Below are positions 32,859 through 42,853 of a DNA stretch of 64,000 nucleotides, in pieces; position 1 is the first letter of the stretch, and the number at the start of each line of letters is the position of its first letter. The notes beneath the pieces were generated by a model. It was not told the origin of the DNA. It was given only the letters and a program-made list of their open reading frames with translations, and ran no database searches. The stretch covers positions 1 through 64,000 of the forward strand of contig JAGBIJ010000039.1 in assembly GCA_017935045.1 (NCBI GenBank), read 5' to 3'. A program made the position numbers and the translations under genes. This DNA comes from Muribaculaceae bacterium (GTDB lineage: Bacteria; Bacteroidota; Bacteroidia; Bacteroidales; Muribaculaceae).

Positions 32859-34244
32859 ATGATAAACAGATACTTATATATTTTACTGTTTTCGTTGGCG
32901 GCGATTGCGGCCGTACCGTCTTTTGCGGCCCGGTCCGTCAGCTTCAGCGGAAGCAGCCTGAAAGTTATAGAGATAACGCCTGAAAAGAATACCGGTCTGG
33001 ACAGAATTTTTGTCATTTACGATACTCAGGGTGTCTCGGCAACGTACCAGGCCTCGGGCAGTCAGCCCGTAACATGGTATCGCTACAGCAGTCTGGGCGG
33101 CGGATATGCGGAAGAGTTGACCGGAGTAATACGCGATGGCCAGACTTATACTTTGCCCCAGATAGAGGGAGAGATGGGATATATTGTAGAAGAGGGAACC
33201 GACCGATATTATTTTTGGGTAGTGGATTACGCGCCACACCGCCTTTGGCTAAGGGGGCTTCAGGCCGCGCCCGAACAGGAGTGCGGTATGACACGCCTTC
33301 TGGCCGATGGCGAAGGAGAGCCCATACATTTTTATTCCATCAACGGCCGGCGCTTCACTCTGTCGCAGGAGATAGAAGTGGATTTCTACACCATGCAGTG
33401 GAACGATGACGAAAAACGGTATGATCAGGTTCCGGGACGACAGGTGCTGGAGTCATTTTCCAATACAATCGTACTCAATCCGCCGGCACTGTCCGACACC
33501 CGCTTTACCATTACCGGCGACCGCTTCCTCAAAGAGTGGCGTTGGGAGCAAAGCGCGGAAAGCGACTACGTGAAAGCCCATTCAGTCGAAGTCCAGACCT
33601 ATGCCGAGCAAGTGCCGGAAAGTACAGACGAGGATTACCGGTCTAATCAGGTATCTGACGGCACCGACGGCCTGGGCGGCTCCGCACCGGCCGACATTAC
33701 CTTTTATTCCCAAGGCACTGATGCCGTCGTTCATCACGAATGGCAGATGGCTTCGGACCCGGATTTCGAAAACCTTATCAATCGCTTCAACGACAAAGAC
33801 CTGAATTACGTATTCCGTACCGAAGGTGTGACTTATCTGCGTTATATCGGCTCCAACAGCGACGGCTCATGCCAGGCATACAGCGAGACCTATACCGTAA
33901 ATATCGGCAATTCGATTCTCAAGTGTCCCAATGCGTTCTCTCCCGGCGCTACCGAAGGCGTTAACGACGAGTGGAAAGTATCATACCGCTCTTTGATAGA
34001 ATTTGAATGTTGGATATTCAATCGCCACGGCAAACAGCTGTTTCATTTTACCGACCCGTCGAAAGGATGGGACGGCAAGGTGCATGGCAAAGTGGTGTCT
34101 CCGGGCGTCTATTACTACGTGATTCAGGCCACTGGAGCCGACGGGAAAAAATATAAGAAAAGCGGAGACATCAACATCATCAATTACCGTGGCTCCCGTT
34201 CGTCTGCCGGAACCGGCGGCGATGAACCCGACGTTACGGAATAA
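32859..34244 (+). CDS. Secreted protein with gliding-motility/type IX-like C-terminal domain
   Basis: A 461-residue exported protein. Residues 1-23 are a signal peptide (hydrophobic LYILLFSLAAIAAVPSFAA). The middle has beta-rich, PKD-like repeats with no catalytic motif that I recognise. The C terminus (about 365-452) is the CHU_C/type B sorting domain: CPNAFSPGATEGVNDEW at its start, FECWIFNRHGKQLFH, GWDGKVHGKVVSPGVYYYVI and a Lys-rich end before INIINYRG. Such domains direct proteins through the type IX system in many Bacteroidota; no secretion gene is in the window. It follows dnaA after a hairpin and precedes uvrA by 23 bases. Confidence 0.82.
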   Translation: MINRYLYILLFSLAAIAAVPSFAARSVSFSGSSLKVIEITPEKNTGLDRIFVIYDTQGVSATYQASGSQPVTWYRYSSLGGGYAEELTGVIRDGQTYTLPQIEGEMGYIVEEGTDRYYFWVVDYAPHRLWLRGLQAAPEQECGMTRLLADGEGEPIHFYSINGRRFTLSQEIEVDFYTMQWNDDEKRYDQVPGRQVLESFSNTIVLNPPALSDTRFTITGDRFLKEWRWEQSAESDYVKAHSVEVQTYAEQVPESTDEDYRSNQVSDGTDGLGGSAPADITFYSQGTDAVVHHEWQMASDPDFENLINRFNDKDLNYVFRTEGVTYLRYIGSNSDGSCQAYSETYTVNIGNSILKCPNAFSPGATEGVNDEWKVSYRSLIEFECWIFNRHGKQLFHFTDPSKGWDGKVHGKVVSPGVYYYVIQATGADGKKYKKSGDINIINYRGSRSSAGTGGDEPDVTE

Positions 34245-34267
34245 AATGTTCTTAACAGACTCAGACT

Positions 34268-37117
34268 ATGAAATACGATATATCCGCGCAGGGCGCCGTA
34301 GAGGTTGCCGGCGCGCGTGTACATAACCTTAAGAATGTAAATGTGACCATTCCCCACGGGGAGCTGGCTGTCATTACCGGCCTGAGCGGTTCAGGCAAGT
34401 CTTCGCTGGCGTTTGATACTATCTACGCCGAGGGTCAGCGCCGCTACATAGAGACATTTTCCGCTTATGCCCGCAATCTGCTCGGAAATCTTGAGAGACC
34501 CGATGTGGATAGCATAACCGGACTCAGCCCCGTCATCAGCATCGAGCAAAAGACCACCAACAAGAATCCGCGCTCTACCATAGGCACCACTACCGAGATA
34601 TACGACTTCCTGAGACTTCTGTACGCAAGGATAGGGGAGGCCCGCAGCTATATTTCGGGCAAGCCGATGGTAAAATACACTCCTGACCAAATTGTACGAC
34701 TGATACTCAGCGAATACGAAGGCCGGAAGATATATTTACTTGCGCCCTTGGTAAAAAACCGTAAAGGACATTATCAGGATCTGTTTGAGTCGGTAATGCG
34801 CAAAGGATATCTTAATGTCCGCGTAGATGGCGAACTGCAGGAAATAAAGCCGGGAATGAAATTGACACGATACAAGAATCACAGCATAGAACTGGTAATT
34901 GACCGTCTGCGCGCCGGCTCCGACGATGTGGAGCGCCTTTCAGCCTCCGTAAGCCAGGCGCTCAAGCAGGGCGGCAAGCAGATGATGGTCTATACTCCTG
35001 ACGACGATAAGATACGCCACTTCAGCCAGATGCTGATGGATGCCGAAAACGGCATTTCCTACGCCGAGCCGGCCCCTCACAATTTCTCTTTCAATTCCCC
35101 TCAAGGAGCCTGTCATGTGTGCAAGGGTCTCGGTTATGTCAATCTGATTGACCGGGAAAAACTGATTCCCAATCCCGCGAAAAATATATATGAAGGGGGC
35201 ATCGAGCCATTAGGGAGATATAAGTCCTCATTGCTGTTTCTCCAGATAGAAGCGATATGCAAGCTTTACGGAGCCACACTTAAAACGCCGATAGCAGAAT
35301 TGCCGGACGAGTGCGTCGCAGACATACTGGAAGGAACCGATGCCCGCCTCACGCTCGATGACAAGACCATGTCTATGTCCCGCTATGCCATGCGCTACGA
35401 CGGCATACTCAAGTATATAGAGATGCAGCAGAGCGACGAGGCCGGCTCCAAGGCTAATAAATGGAGCGGACAATATTACTCTCGCCAGACCTGTCCCGAA
35501 TGTGGCGGCGATCGCCTCAACCGCGAGGCATTGCATTTCTTCATCGATGGCAAGACTATCGCTCAGGTCGCCTCGATGGATATCAAGGATCTGCTTGAAT
35601 GGACCGAATCACTGCCTGCCAGACTTGATAGCCGGCAGCTTACAATCGCATCTGAAATTCTCAAGGAGATAAACACCCGTCTGCATTTCCTCATGGATGT
35701 AGGGCTGAATTATCTCAATCTCAACAGGGCTTCCGCCTCGTTGAGCGGAGGAGAGAGTCAACGTATACGCCTGGCCACACAGATAGGCTCGCAGCTTGTC
35801 AATGTCCTTTACATACTCGACGAACCCTCTATCGGACTGCACCAGCGCGACAACATGCGCCTCATACGCTCGCTCAAGAGTCTGAGAGACTGCGGCAACA
35901 CGGTCATAGTGGTAGAACACGACAAAGACATGATGCTTCACGCCGACTATATAGTGGACGTCGGTCCGGCGGCCGGCGACGCCGGCGGCCGGATTATGTA
36001 TCAGGGCACTCCCGCCGATATGCTCCACACACGCACACTTACATCCGACTATCTTACCGGACGCCGTCAGATAGAAGTGCCGCGTGACCGCCGTAAAGGC
36101 AACGGCAAGGAAATCGTGCTGCGTGGCGCGGTCGGCCATAATCTGAAAAACGTGGATTTAAGATTGCCGCTTGGCAAGATAGTCTGTGTGACAGGTGTCA
36201 GCGGTTCCGGTAAATCCTCGCTTATTTCCGGCACACTCCAGCCCGTCATCTCGCAAAAGCTGTATCGCTCGGCCACTCCGCCCCTGCCGTATAGAGAGGT
36301 AACCGGGCTGGAGAATATAGACAAGCTTGTAAGTGTAGACCAGTCGCCGCTGGGCCGCACACCCCGCTCCAATCCGGCGACATACACCGGTTTGTTCGCA
36401 GACATACGCAAACTGTTTGTGGCTCTCCCTGAGGCTCAGATACGCGGATACAAGCCGGGACGCTTTTCTTTCAATGTCTCCGGAGGAAGATGCGAGACAT
36501 GTAAAGGCAACGGATACCGTACTATTGAAATGAATTTTTTGCCCGACGTCCTTGTTCCGTGCGAGGACTGCCACGGCAAACGCTATAACCGCGAGACACT
36601 GGAGGTACGCTTCAAAGGCAAATCCATAGCCGATGTGTTGGAGATGACCGTCGACGAAGCCCTCGACTTTTTTTCCGCCCAGTCCGTCATTGTGCGCAAA
36701 CTCACAGCTCTAAAAGAAGTGGGTCTCGGTTATCTGAAGCTCGGACAGCCTTCCTCCACTCTCAGCGGCGGCGAGAATCAGCGTGTGAAACTCGCCTCGG
36801 AGCTGGCCAAAAAAGATACCGGCAAAACCCTTTTTCTGCTTGACGAGCCTACCACCGGGCTGCATTTCGACGACATACGCATGCTGCTTCAGGTGCTTGA
36901 GCATTTGGCTGATAAGGGCAACACTCTGCTGATAATCGAACATAACATGGATGTCATAAAGATAGCGGACCACATCATAGATATGGGCCCTGAAGGCGGT
37001 AAGGACGGCGGTAAGATAATCGGAGAGGGTACGCCTGAACAGATAGCTGACCTTGACACTCCGACAGGTCGCTTTCTCCGTGCCGAACTGGCCGGTATGG
37101 CTTCTCCGGAAGAATAA
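34268..37117 (+). CDS. uvrA: Excinuclease ABC subunit A
   Basis: Damage-recognising ATPase of nucleotide excision repair, 949 residues. Two ABC modules are clear: Walker A GLSGSGKSS near residue 38 and GVSGSGKSS near 645, signatures LSGGESQR and LSGGENQR, Walker B ILDEPSIGLH and LLDEPTTGLH. The C-terminal zinc finger is intact (CETCKGNGY ... CEDCHGKRYN), as is the middle CPECGGDRL. The first zinc finger is degenerate: CHVCKGLGY is present but the expected preceding CxxC is replaced by a Cys-free stretch ending GISYAEPAPHNF. The gene follows the type IX-like protein by 23 bases and precedes trxA by 57. Confidence 0.97.
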   Translation: MKYDISAQGAVEVAGARVHNLKNVNVTIPHGELAVITGLSGSGKSSLAFDTIYAEGQRRYIETFSAYARNLLGNLERPDVDSITGLSPVISIEQKTTNKNPRSTIGTTTEIYDFLRLLYARIGEARSYISGKPMVKYTPDQIVRLILSEYEGRKIYLLAPLVKNRKGHYQDLFESVMRKGYLNVRVDGELQEIKPGMKLTRYKNHSIELVIDRLRAGSDDVERLSASVSQALKQGGKQMMVYTPDDDKIRHFSQMLMDAENGISYAEPAPHNFSFNSPQGACHVCKGLGYVNLIDREKLIPNPAKNIYEGGIEPLGRYKSSLLFLQIEAICKLYGATLKTPIAELPDECVADILEGTDARLTLDDKTMSMSRYAMRYDGILKYIEMQQSDEAGSKANKWSGQYYSRQTCPECGGDRLNREALHFFIDGKTIAQVASMDIKDLLEWTESLPARLDSRQLTIASEILKEINTRLHFLMDVGLNYLNLNRASASLSGGESQRIRLATQIGSQLVNVLYILDEPSIGLHQRDNMRLIRSLKSLRDCGNTVIVVEHDKDMMLHADYIVDVGPAAGDAGGRIMYQGTPADMLHTRTLTSDYLTGRRQIEVPRDRRKGNGKEIVLRGAVGHNLKNVDLRLPLGKIVCVTGVSGSGKSSLISGTLQPVISQKLYRSATPPLPYREVTGLENIDKLVSVDQSPLGRTPRSNPATYTGLFADIRKLFVALPEAQIRGYKPGRFSFNVSGGRCETCKGNGYRTIEMNFLPDVLVPCEDCHGKRYNRETLEVRFKGKSIADVLEMTVDEALDFFSAQSVIVRKLTALKEVGLGYLKLGQPSSTLSGGENQRVKLASELAKKDTGKTLFLLDEPTTGLHFDDIRMLLQVLEHLADKGNTLLIIEHNMDVIKIADHIIDMGPEGGKDGGKIIGEGTPEQIADLDTPTGRFLRAELAGMASPEE

Positions 37118-37174
37118 CTGAACCATTTGACACCCCACGCGGTTATTTTAATATGACATTAAAATACTAAAGAT

Positions 37175-37471
37175 ATGGAACAGTTTAATGAGATTATCAA
37201 TAGCGACCAGCCGGTACTTGTAGACTTCTTCGCCACCTGGTGCGGGCCGTGCAAAATGATGCATCCTGTCCTTGAGGAGCTGCACGGCATGATAGGCGAC
37301 AAGGCAAGAATCATCAAGGTCGACATCGACAAAAATCAGATGCTTGCGGCTCAATACAATGTGCGCTCGGTACCTACACTTATGATTTTCAAGAAAGGAG
37401 AGCTTAAATTCAGGACTTCAGGCGTACAGAGCGCGGCCTCACTGAAAGATGAAATAGATAAATACGTCTGA
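37175..37471 (+). CDS. trxA: Thioredoxin
   Basis: A 98-residue cytosolic dithiol protein. The active site is FFATWCGPCKMMHP with Cys23 and Cys26; the cis-proline is in VRSVPTLMIFKKG and the buried Asp in VDFF. There is no signal peptide. It stands between uvrA and a terminator shared with the convergent fumarase gene. Its reductase candidate, trxB, is in the same window at 62.9 kb. Confidence 0.96.
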   Translation: MEQFNEIINSDQPVLVDFFATWCGPCKMMHPVLEELHGMIGDKARIIKVDIDKNQMLAAQYNVRSVPTLMIFKKGELKFRTSGVQSAASLKDEIDKYV

Positions 37472-37491
37472 TCGGCAGTTGCTATATAAAG

Positions 37492-37519
37492 AAGGCGGAT
37501 ACCACACAGTACCCGCCTT
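37492..37519. terminator. Bidirectional terminator between trxA and fumarase
   Basis: AAGGCGGATAC (37492-37502) pairs with GTACCCGCCTT (37509-37519) with one mismatch and a 6-base loop. It lies between two convergent genes; the minus-strand exit (CTTTATATAG) is more T-rich than the plus-strand one (ATTCGTAT). Confidence 0.72.
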
Positions 37520-37540
37520 ATTCGTATATTGTATCGTCTG

Positions 37541-39190
37541 TTACTTGCTGAGTCCGCAGTTTTCGCACCGGGGCTTGATCTGCTTGAAGAAATCGTTGCC
37601 CTTATTGTCCACGAGAATGAAAGCGGGGAAATCCTCGACATCGATTTTCCAGATAGCCTCCATTCCTAATTCGGGATACTCAAGCAGCTCCACATTTTTT
37701 ATGGAGTTCTTGGCCAGGACAGCGGCAGGACCGCCGATAGAGCCGAGATAGAAGCCGCCATGCTTGTGGCAGGCATCAGTTACCTGCTGCGAACGGTTGC
37801 CCTTGGCTATCATTATCATAGAGCCGCCGGCAGCCTGGAACTGGTCCACGTAGGGGTCCATACGTCCAGCCGTAGTCGGGCCGAAGGAGCCGGAGGGCAT
37901 GCCTTCGGGCTTCTTGGCAGGGCCGGCGTAATAGATGGGATGGTTCTTCAGATATTCGGGCATAGGCTCTCCGGCGTCAAGGCGCTCCTTGATTTTGGCG
38001 TGAGCTATGTCGCGGCCTACGATGATAGTGCCGTTGAGCGACAGGCGGGTTGACACAGGATACTTGTCAAGTTCGGCCAGCACTTCGCTCATCGGGCGAT
38101 TGAGATCGATTTTCACTACTTCGCCCTCGCCGGCGTTGCGATATTCCTCGGGAATCAGTTCGGCGGGGAACTCATCGAGCTTCTCCAGGAATATGCCGTC
38201 GCGGGTAATCTTGCCCTTGATATTGCGGTCGGCCGAGCAGCTTACTCCCATGCCTACAGGGCAGGAAGCGCCGTGACGCGGCAGACGTATCACGCGTATG
38301 TCGTGTGCGAAATACTTTCCACCGAACTGTGCGCCCAGACCCAGATCGCAAGCCGCTTCCCACAGCTGCTTCTCCAGCTCTACGTCACGGAAAGCGCGGC
38401 CATACTTGTTGCCGGTCACCGGCAGCTCGTCAAGATACTTCACGGAAGCTTTCTTCACTACTTCCAGATTCTTCTCGGCGCTGGTGCCTCCGATTACAAA
38501 AGCGATGTGATATGGCGGACACGCTGCCGTGCCAAGGGACTTCATTTTTTCAATCAGGAAGGGTACGAGCGTCTTAGGATTAAGGATGGCCTTGGTCTCC
38601 TGATAGAGATAAGTCTTATTGGCAGAGCCGCCTCCTTTGGCCACGAACAGGAATTTGTATTCCATACCTTCGGTGGCATGTATGTCAATCTGAGCCGGGA
38701 GATTGCAACCGGTGTTTACCTCCTCATACATGGTCAGCGGTGCGTTCTGCGAATACCGCAGATTGTTCTCCGTATAAGTCTTATACACACCGAGCGAGAT
38801 TTTCTCCTCGTCGTTGCATCCGGTCCATACCTGCTGACCCTTGTAAGCAGCGCAGATAGCCGTGCCGGTATCCTGGCAGAAAGGGAGTACGCCCTTAGCG
38901 GCCACCTCGGCGTTACGCAGCATTGTGAGAGCCACAAATTTGTCATTTTCCGACGCTTCGGGGTCGTTGAGAATCTTGGCGACCATAGCATTGTGCTCAC
39001 GGCGCAGCATAAAAGCATTGTCGTGTGTGGCGGCATTGGCCAGCATAGTGATGGCTTCAGGGTCTACCACAAGCATCTCGTGGCCATTCCAGTTTTCCAC
39101 CTTTACGCCCTCCTTGGAGAGCAGACGGTATTCTGTCTTGTCCGGTCCCAGAGGGAACGGCTCCTGATAATGGAATTCAGGTGTTGGCAT
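37541..39190 (-). CDS. Class I fumarate hydratase (iron-sulfur)
   Basis: Interconverts fumarate and malate, here probably in the reductive branch toward succinate and propionate in an anaerobe. The 549 residues match the FumA/FumB type with a 4Fe-4S cluster; one ligand lies in the N-terminal half ([18 protein letters not shown]) and [16 protein letters not shown] and [20 protein letters not shown] give further conserved Cys. The C-terminal part ends CENCGLSK. Together with the malic enzyme at 8 kb it marks active malate metabolism. Transcribed from the promoter at 39270-39277. Confidence 0.95.
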   Translation of the reverse strand: MPTPEFHYQEPFPLGPDKTEYRLLSKEGVKVENWNGHEMLVVDPEAITMLANAATHDNAFMLRREHNAMVAKILNDPEASENDKFVALTMLRNAEVAAKGVLPFCQDTGTAICAAYKGQQVWTGCNDEEKISLGVYKTYTENNLRYSQNAPLTMYEEVNTGCNLPAQIDIHATEGMEYKFLFVAKGGGSANKTYLYQETKAILNPKTLVPFLIEKMKSLGTAACPPYHIAFVIGGTSAEKNLEVVKKASVKYLDELPVTGNKYGRAFRDVELEKQLWEAACDLGLGAQFGGKYFAHDIRVIRLPRHGASCPVGMGVSCSADRNIKGKITRDGIFLEKLDEFPAELIPEEYRNAGEGEVVKIDLNRPMSEVLAELDKYPVSTRLSLNGTIIVGRDIAHAKIKERLDAGEPMPEYLKNHPIYYAGPAKKPEGMPSGSFGPTTAGRMDPYVDQFQAAGGSMIMIAKGNRSQQVTDACHKHGGFYLGSIGGPAAVLAKNSIKNVELLEYPELGMEAIWKIDVEDFPAFILVDNKGNDFFKQIKPRCENCGLSK

Positions 39191-39269
39191 AGTTATAGGT
39201 ATTATTTAGGTTGATATTCAGAGCTTTCAGGTGTATGGACAGCCTCCGCCGAGGAAAGCAATCCAACCG

Positions 39270-39277
39270 CAAAATTA
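39270..39277 (-). promoter_or_regulatory. Promoter -7 box of fumarase (TAATTTTG)
   Basis: Perfect TAnnTTTG on the minus strand, about 80 bases before the fumarase ATG. No TTG box at standard spacing. Confidence 0.5.
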
Positions 39278-39340
39278 CGAAAAAAATCCGGTTGATATAA
39301 CACCTATTAACATTTTTTGCGTTTTTTAGGGGCAGCCCCG

Positions 39341-39372
39341 TTTGCCAACCACTCCAAAAATTTGTAATTTTG
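39341..39372 (+). promoter_or_regulatory. Promoter of the amidase module (TTTG-N20-TAATTTTG)
   Basis: TTTG (39341-39344) and TAATTTTG (39365-39372) are exactly 20 bases apart: the best promoter match in the window. Leader about 55 bases to ATG 39432. It probably drives the five genes to 47585. Confidence 0.78.
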
Positions 39373-39431
39373 CGAAACAAACCGCCTGATGGTTTCAGCT
39401 CACCTTATGTGTGAACCGGATAATTGATTGA

Positions 39432-42400
39432 ATGACAATGAAGTTAAGAACTAAGATATCTCGATTTTTTATTATTCTTGTAGCTTTGGCAGCCACGGCT
39501 GCCATTACCGTAGATACTGATGCTGCGTCATCGGCTAAACGTAAAAGCCATACTTCCCAGACTACGCGAAACAGTAAAAACGGTAAAAGCGGTAAAAGCG
39601 GTAAAAGCGGTAAAAACAGTAAATCTTCTAAAAACAGCAAAACATCCAAATCCGGTTCGTCCGCTTCCAAATCTAAGGGGCGTTATGGGTCGTCTGCCTC
39701 AGCAGGCAGTGCGAAACGCCGCTCCGGCACTTCGCGCAGCTCCCGTACTTCACGCTGGACCAATCACTCTGAAGCGCCTAAAGAATCTGCAAGCAGCGAC
39801 TCTCTTACACTGTCGGTAAATGCCGAAGTCCTGAAGAGCGTCCCCGCCAACCTTAATCCGGGCGGTCTGCGGGTAAATATTGTCAAACCGGACCACCAGA
39901 ACAAGACAGTGGCCGTCCACCTCAATGACAATTTCACTTATCTGCCCGTTACCAACGAATTTATTACCGGCCTGCAGAATACTGTACGGCGTTCGCTGCC
40001 CGACTCGATGCGTAATTATCGTCCTACGCTTACCGTGGGTGGCAAGCAACTTAGCTATTACATAAGCCGTATCGACAAATTGCCCCCACAGCACCGTAAG
40101 AATCCTCCGTTCGTGCGCGAGATGAAACCGGATATAACACCGGCCAAAGGTATGCCCGGCGATATTCTCGCCATGTGGCACAGCCACGGCCGATATTATA
40201 AGCAGGGCTCCTGGCAGTGGCAGCGCCCCCTGCTGTTTGAGACAGTAGAGGACGTATATACCATGAGCTATGTGCTTCCTTTCATAGTGCCTATGATAGA
40301 AAACGCCGGCGGATATGTCATGCTTCCTCGTGAGCGCGACGTAAACGTCAACGAGGTAATAGTGGATAATGACAAAAATCCGGATGGAGAGATATACTCT
40401 CAGTCTGATTATCGAGAGATTCAGGGCACAAAAAAATGGGACAACGGCGAATTTGACGGTTTCATCTATGACCTGCCTGATTTCCGCGATACGGAAAACC
40501 CGTTTGAGGTCGGCACCTACCGCCAGACAAGGACCATAAAGTCTGGCAAACCGAGTATAGCGGCCTGGTACGCCGATATTCCGGAAGACGGAGAGTATGC
40601 CGTCTATGTCAGCTACAAATCCCTTCCCAACTCCACCACCGATGCCCACTATACCGTAAATTACTCCGGCGGTTCCAAAGATTTTCTCGTAAACCAGACA
40701 ATGGGCGGCAGCACCTGGATATATCTCGGCACATTTCCGCTTGAACAAGGATACAGCGATGTCGAGCCTGTAGTCACTCTTACCAACGTGAGCGGCACAG
40801 CTGCCGACAAGATACTGACGGCCGACGCCGTGAAGATAGGCGGCGGCATGGGCAACATAGCACGCAGTCCGCGCCGGGCTGACATATATTATGATCCCTC
40901 TACCCCAGAGTCGGGATATGACTCTCAATCATCGCAGACTGACACTGAAGACGAGGACGAAGCGCTTCCCGACGATGACGGAGAATCGTCGGTAGACCCG
41001 GAACAGAATAATCCGGCTGAGAAAAACTCAGGCGAAGCCAGCAAGAGTCCTGTAGCCAAGTCCGGCCACGCCCCGCAGTTCCGTACATCCGGACTGCCCA
41101 GATTCCTTGAGGGCGCCCGCTACTGGCTACATTGGGCCGGTATCCCGGAGGAAGTCTATTCCCCGTATCACGGCCGTGATGACTATAAAGACGATTATAC
41201 CGGCCGCTCTCTGTGGGTCAATTATCTGGCTGGCGGAAGCCGGGTTCTTCCGGATGAGCAGGGACTCAATATCCCTATCGATGCAGCTATGGCCCTGCAC
41301 AGCGATGCCGGCAAGCGTTCCGACGATTCCACTGTCGGCACTCTGGGCATCTATTATACAAATGGCGGCCGCAACTACGAGGACGGTACTCCGCGTATCA
41401 ATTCGCGTATGCTTACCGACTATCTGATGCGTCAGATTTCTTCCGATATACGGCAGACATTCAATTCTGACTGGACACGCCGCTCCATGTGGGACAAAAG
41501 CTATGTAGAAGCCCGAGTGCCGGAAGTGCCTACGTCGCTTATCGAGCTGATGAGCCACCAGAATTTCGGCGACATGCAGTATGGTCTGGACCCGGCCTTC
41601 CGCTTTACTGTAGGACGCTCCATATACAAGGCTATGGCCCGCTTCCTCTCCGAACGCAAAGACCGCGAGCTCGTCATACAGCCTCTGCCTGTCAGGGATT
41701 TCGCCATCAAGCGTCTCGGCAAAGGCCACTATCGTCTGCAATGGAAGCCTACCCCCGACAGACTGGAGCCTACCGCCATGCCCAAAGAATACATCATCCT
41801 GGAGCGCAGGGAAGGAGATCTCGGATTCCACAATATCGGTATTACCAAAGCTACACACTTTGAGGTAAAAGTCAAAGATACAGAGGTACACAGCTTTAAG
41901 ATTATTGCTGCCAACGAAGGCGGAAAAGCATTTCCCTCCGAGGTGCTCGCCTTCCGTGAGGCGCCTAACAACAGCAAGCCGATATTGATTATAAACGGAT
42001 TCACACGTGTGAGCGCTCCCGGCATCATAAACGAAAGCGGACGCGCCGGATTCGATTCTGAAAATGATTTCGGAGTGCCTTATATCCGCGACATATCGTT
42101 TACCGGCCATCAGCGAGAATTCCGTCGGGGCGCGTCTCAGCACGGTTTGAGTGACAGTAATTATGTGACGACTGTCATTGCCGGCAATACTTTCGATTTC
42201 GCTGCTTTGCACGGCGATGCTATCGCCGACGCAGGCTATGGATTTGTGTCCTCAAGCGCCGGAGCCGTGGAAGACGGTACCATACTGCTTAAGAATTACG
42301 ACGTGGTCGATTATATTCTTGGCAAACAGAAAGAGGGCAAAGTCGGCTCAGGCAAAAGCGGCTGGCATTACAAGACGTTCTCGCCCGAAATGCAGAAACT

Positions 42401-42851
42401 GCTGCGTGCCTTTGTCAACAGGGGTGGCGACCTTCTGGTCTCAGGACAGTATGTAGCCTCCGACCTGCACAACCCGAGATCGACGGATGCCGACAAGGAT
42501 TTCGCCATCCAGATATTAGGAGTACAGCCTGGAGAGACAGACAAGATACGCAATCCGCGTTTCGTGGTAAGCCGCAACAATGATCTCAATGCCGGACTGA
42601 AAAACCGCTCATACACCTACAACAATACTCTCAATGACAAGACATATATAGTTGAGAGGCCCGATATGCTGGAGCCTATGGGCGAGGCTGAGATACTGAT
42701 GGAATTCGACGACAATTCCCGTGGCGCGGCTGTAGGTCGACGTTCCGGCAAGAGCCGCGTAGTCACGATGTCTATTCCGTTTGAGAGCATCGACGGGGAG
42801 GCGGACCGCTCCCAGCTTATGCAAGAAATACTTAACTTCCTTGTCAAATAA
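39432..42851 (+). CDS. Secreted N-acetylmuramoyl-L-alanine amidase-like protein with golvesin-type insertion
   Basis: A 1139-residue exported protein. Residues 1-32 are a signal peptide, 35-110 a Lys/Ser/Gly-rich basic low-complexity segment. The Amidase_3 fold is split: its first half (about 230-310) has H252 in HSHGRYY, E270 in [10 protein letters not shown] and LPRERDVN; the second half (about 590-745) has H623 in ALHSDAG and the catalytic E705 in [11 protein letters not shown]. These are the zinc ligands and general acid/base of the family. Between them lies a beta-sandwich of the golvesin C-terminal type (365-475) with [13 protein letters not shown] and [14 protein letters not shown], then an acidic linker. 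Residues 750-855 look fibronectin-like, 860-1139 an alpha/beta domain resembling the xanthan-lyase-annotated C terminus. ATG 39438 is an alternative start. First gene of the module. Confidence 0.8.
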   Translation: MTMKLRTKISRFFIILVALAATAAITVDTDAASSAKRKSHTSQTTRNSKNGKSGKSGKSGKNSKSSKNSKTSKSGSSASKSKGRYGSSASAGSAKRRSGTSRSSRTSRWTNHSEAPKESASSDSLTLSVNAEVLKSVPANLNPGGLRVNIVKPDHQNKTVAVHLNDNFTYLPVTNEFITGLQNTVRRSLPDSMRNYRPTLTVGGKQLSYYISRIDKLPPQHRKNPPFVREMKPDITPAKGMPGDILAMWHSHGRYYKQGSWQWQRPLLFETVEDVYTMSYVLPFIVPMIENAGGYVMLPRERDVNVNEVIVDNDKNPDGEIYSQSDYREIQGTKKWDNGEFDGFIYDLPDFRDTENPFEVGTYRQTRTIKSGKPSIAAWYADIPEDGEYAVYVSYKSLPNSTTDAHYTVNYSGGSKDFLVNQTMGGSTWIYLGTFPLEQGYSDVEPVVTLTNVSGTAADKILTADAVKIGGGMGNIARSPRRADIYYDPSTPESGYDSQSSQTDTEDEDEALPDDDGESSVDPEQNNPAEKNSGEASKSPVAKSGHAPQFRTSGLPRFLEGARYWLHWAGIPEEVYSPYHGRDDYKDDYTGRSLWVNYLAGGSRVLPDEQGLNIPIDAAMALHSDAGKRSDDSTVGTLGIYYTNGGRNYEDGTPRINSRMLTDYLMRQISSDIRQTFNSDWTRRSMWDKSYVEARVPEVPTSLIELMSHQNFGDMQYGLDPAFRFTVGRSIYKAMARFLSERKDRELVIQPLPVRDFAIKRLGKGHYRLQWKPTPDRLEPTAMPKEYIILERREGDLGFHNIGITKATHFEVKVKDTEVHSFKIIAANEGGKAFPSEVLAFREAPNNSKPILIINGFTRVSAPGIINESGRAGFDSENDFGVPYIRDISFTGHQREFRRGASQHGLSDSNYVTTVIAGNTFDFAALHGDAIADAGYGFVSSSAGAVEDGTILLKNYDVVDYILGKQKEGKVGSGKSGWHYKTFSPEMQKLLRAFVNRGGDLLVSGQYVASDLHNPRSTDADKDFAIQILGVQPGETDKIRNPRFVVSRNNDLNAGLKNRSYTYNNTLNDKTYIVERPDMLEPMGEAEILMEFDDNSRGAAVGRRSGKSRVVTMSIPFESIDGEADRSQLMQEILNFLVK
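39573..39644 (+). repeat. 9-base tandem repeat encoding Gly-Lys-Ser units
   Basis: Eight 9-base units, close to GGTAAAAGC, three of them identical (39582-39608), encode the (G/S/N)-K-(S/N) repeats of the amidase basic segment. Copy number is likely to vary by slippage. Confidence 0.85.
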
Positions 42852-42853
42852 TC

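Larger units (their letters stand above)
39191..39431. other. Divergent promoter region, fumarase / amidase module
   Basis: These 241 bases hold the fumarase promoter (39270-39277, minus) and the amidase promoter (39341-39372, plus). Between them is an AT-rich block (39271-39330) with a C-rich patch. I see no open frame or hairpin worth a call. Confidence 0.5.

Noticed and set aside
39750..42212. Two long minus-strand frames (39750-40928 and 41127-42212) inside the amidase gene
   Set aside because: Antisense to a continuous 1139-codon gene with recognised domains; no motifs or start context.
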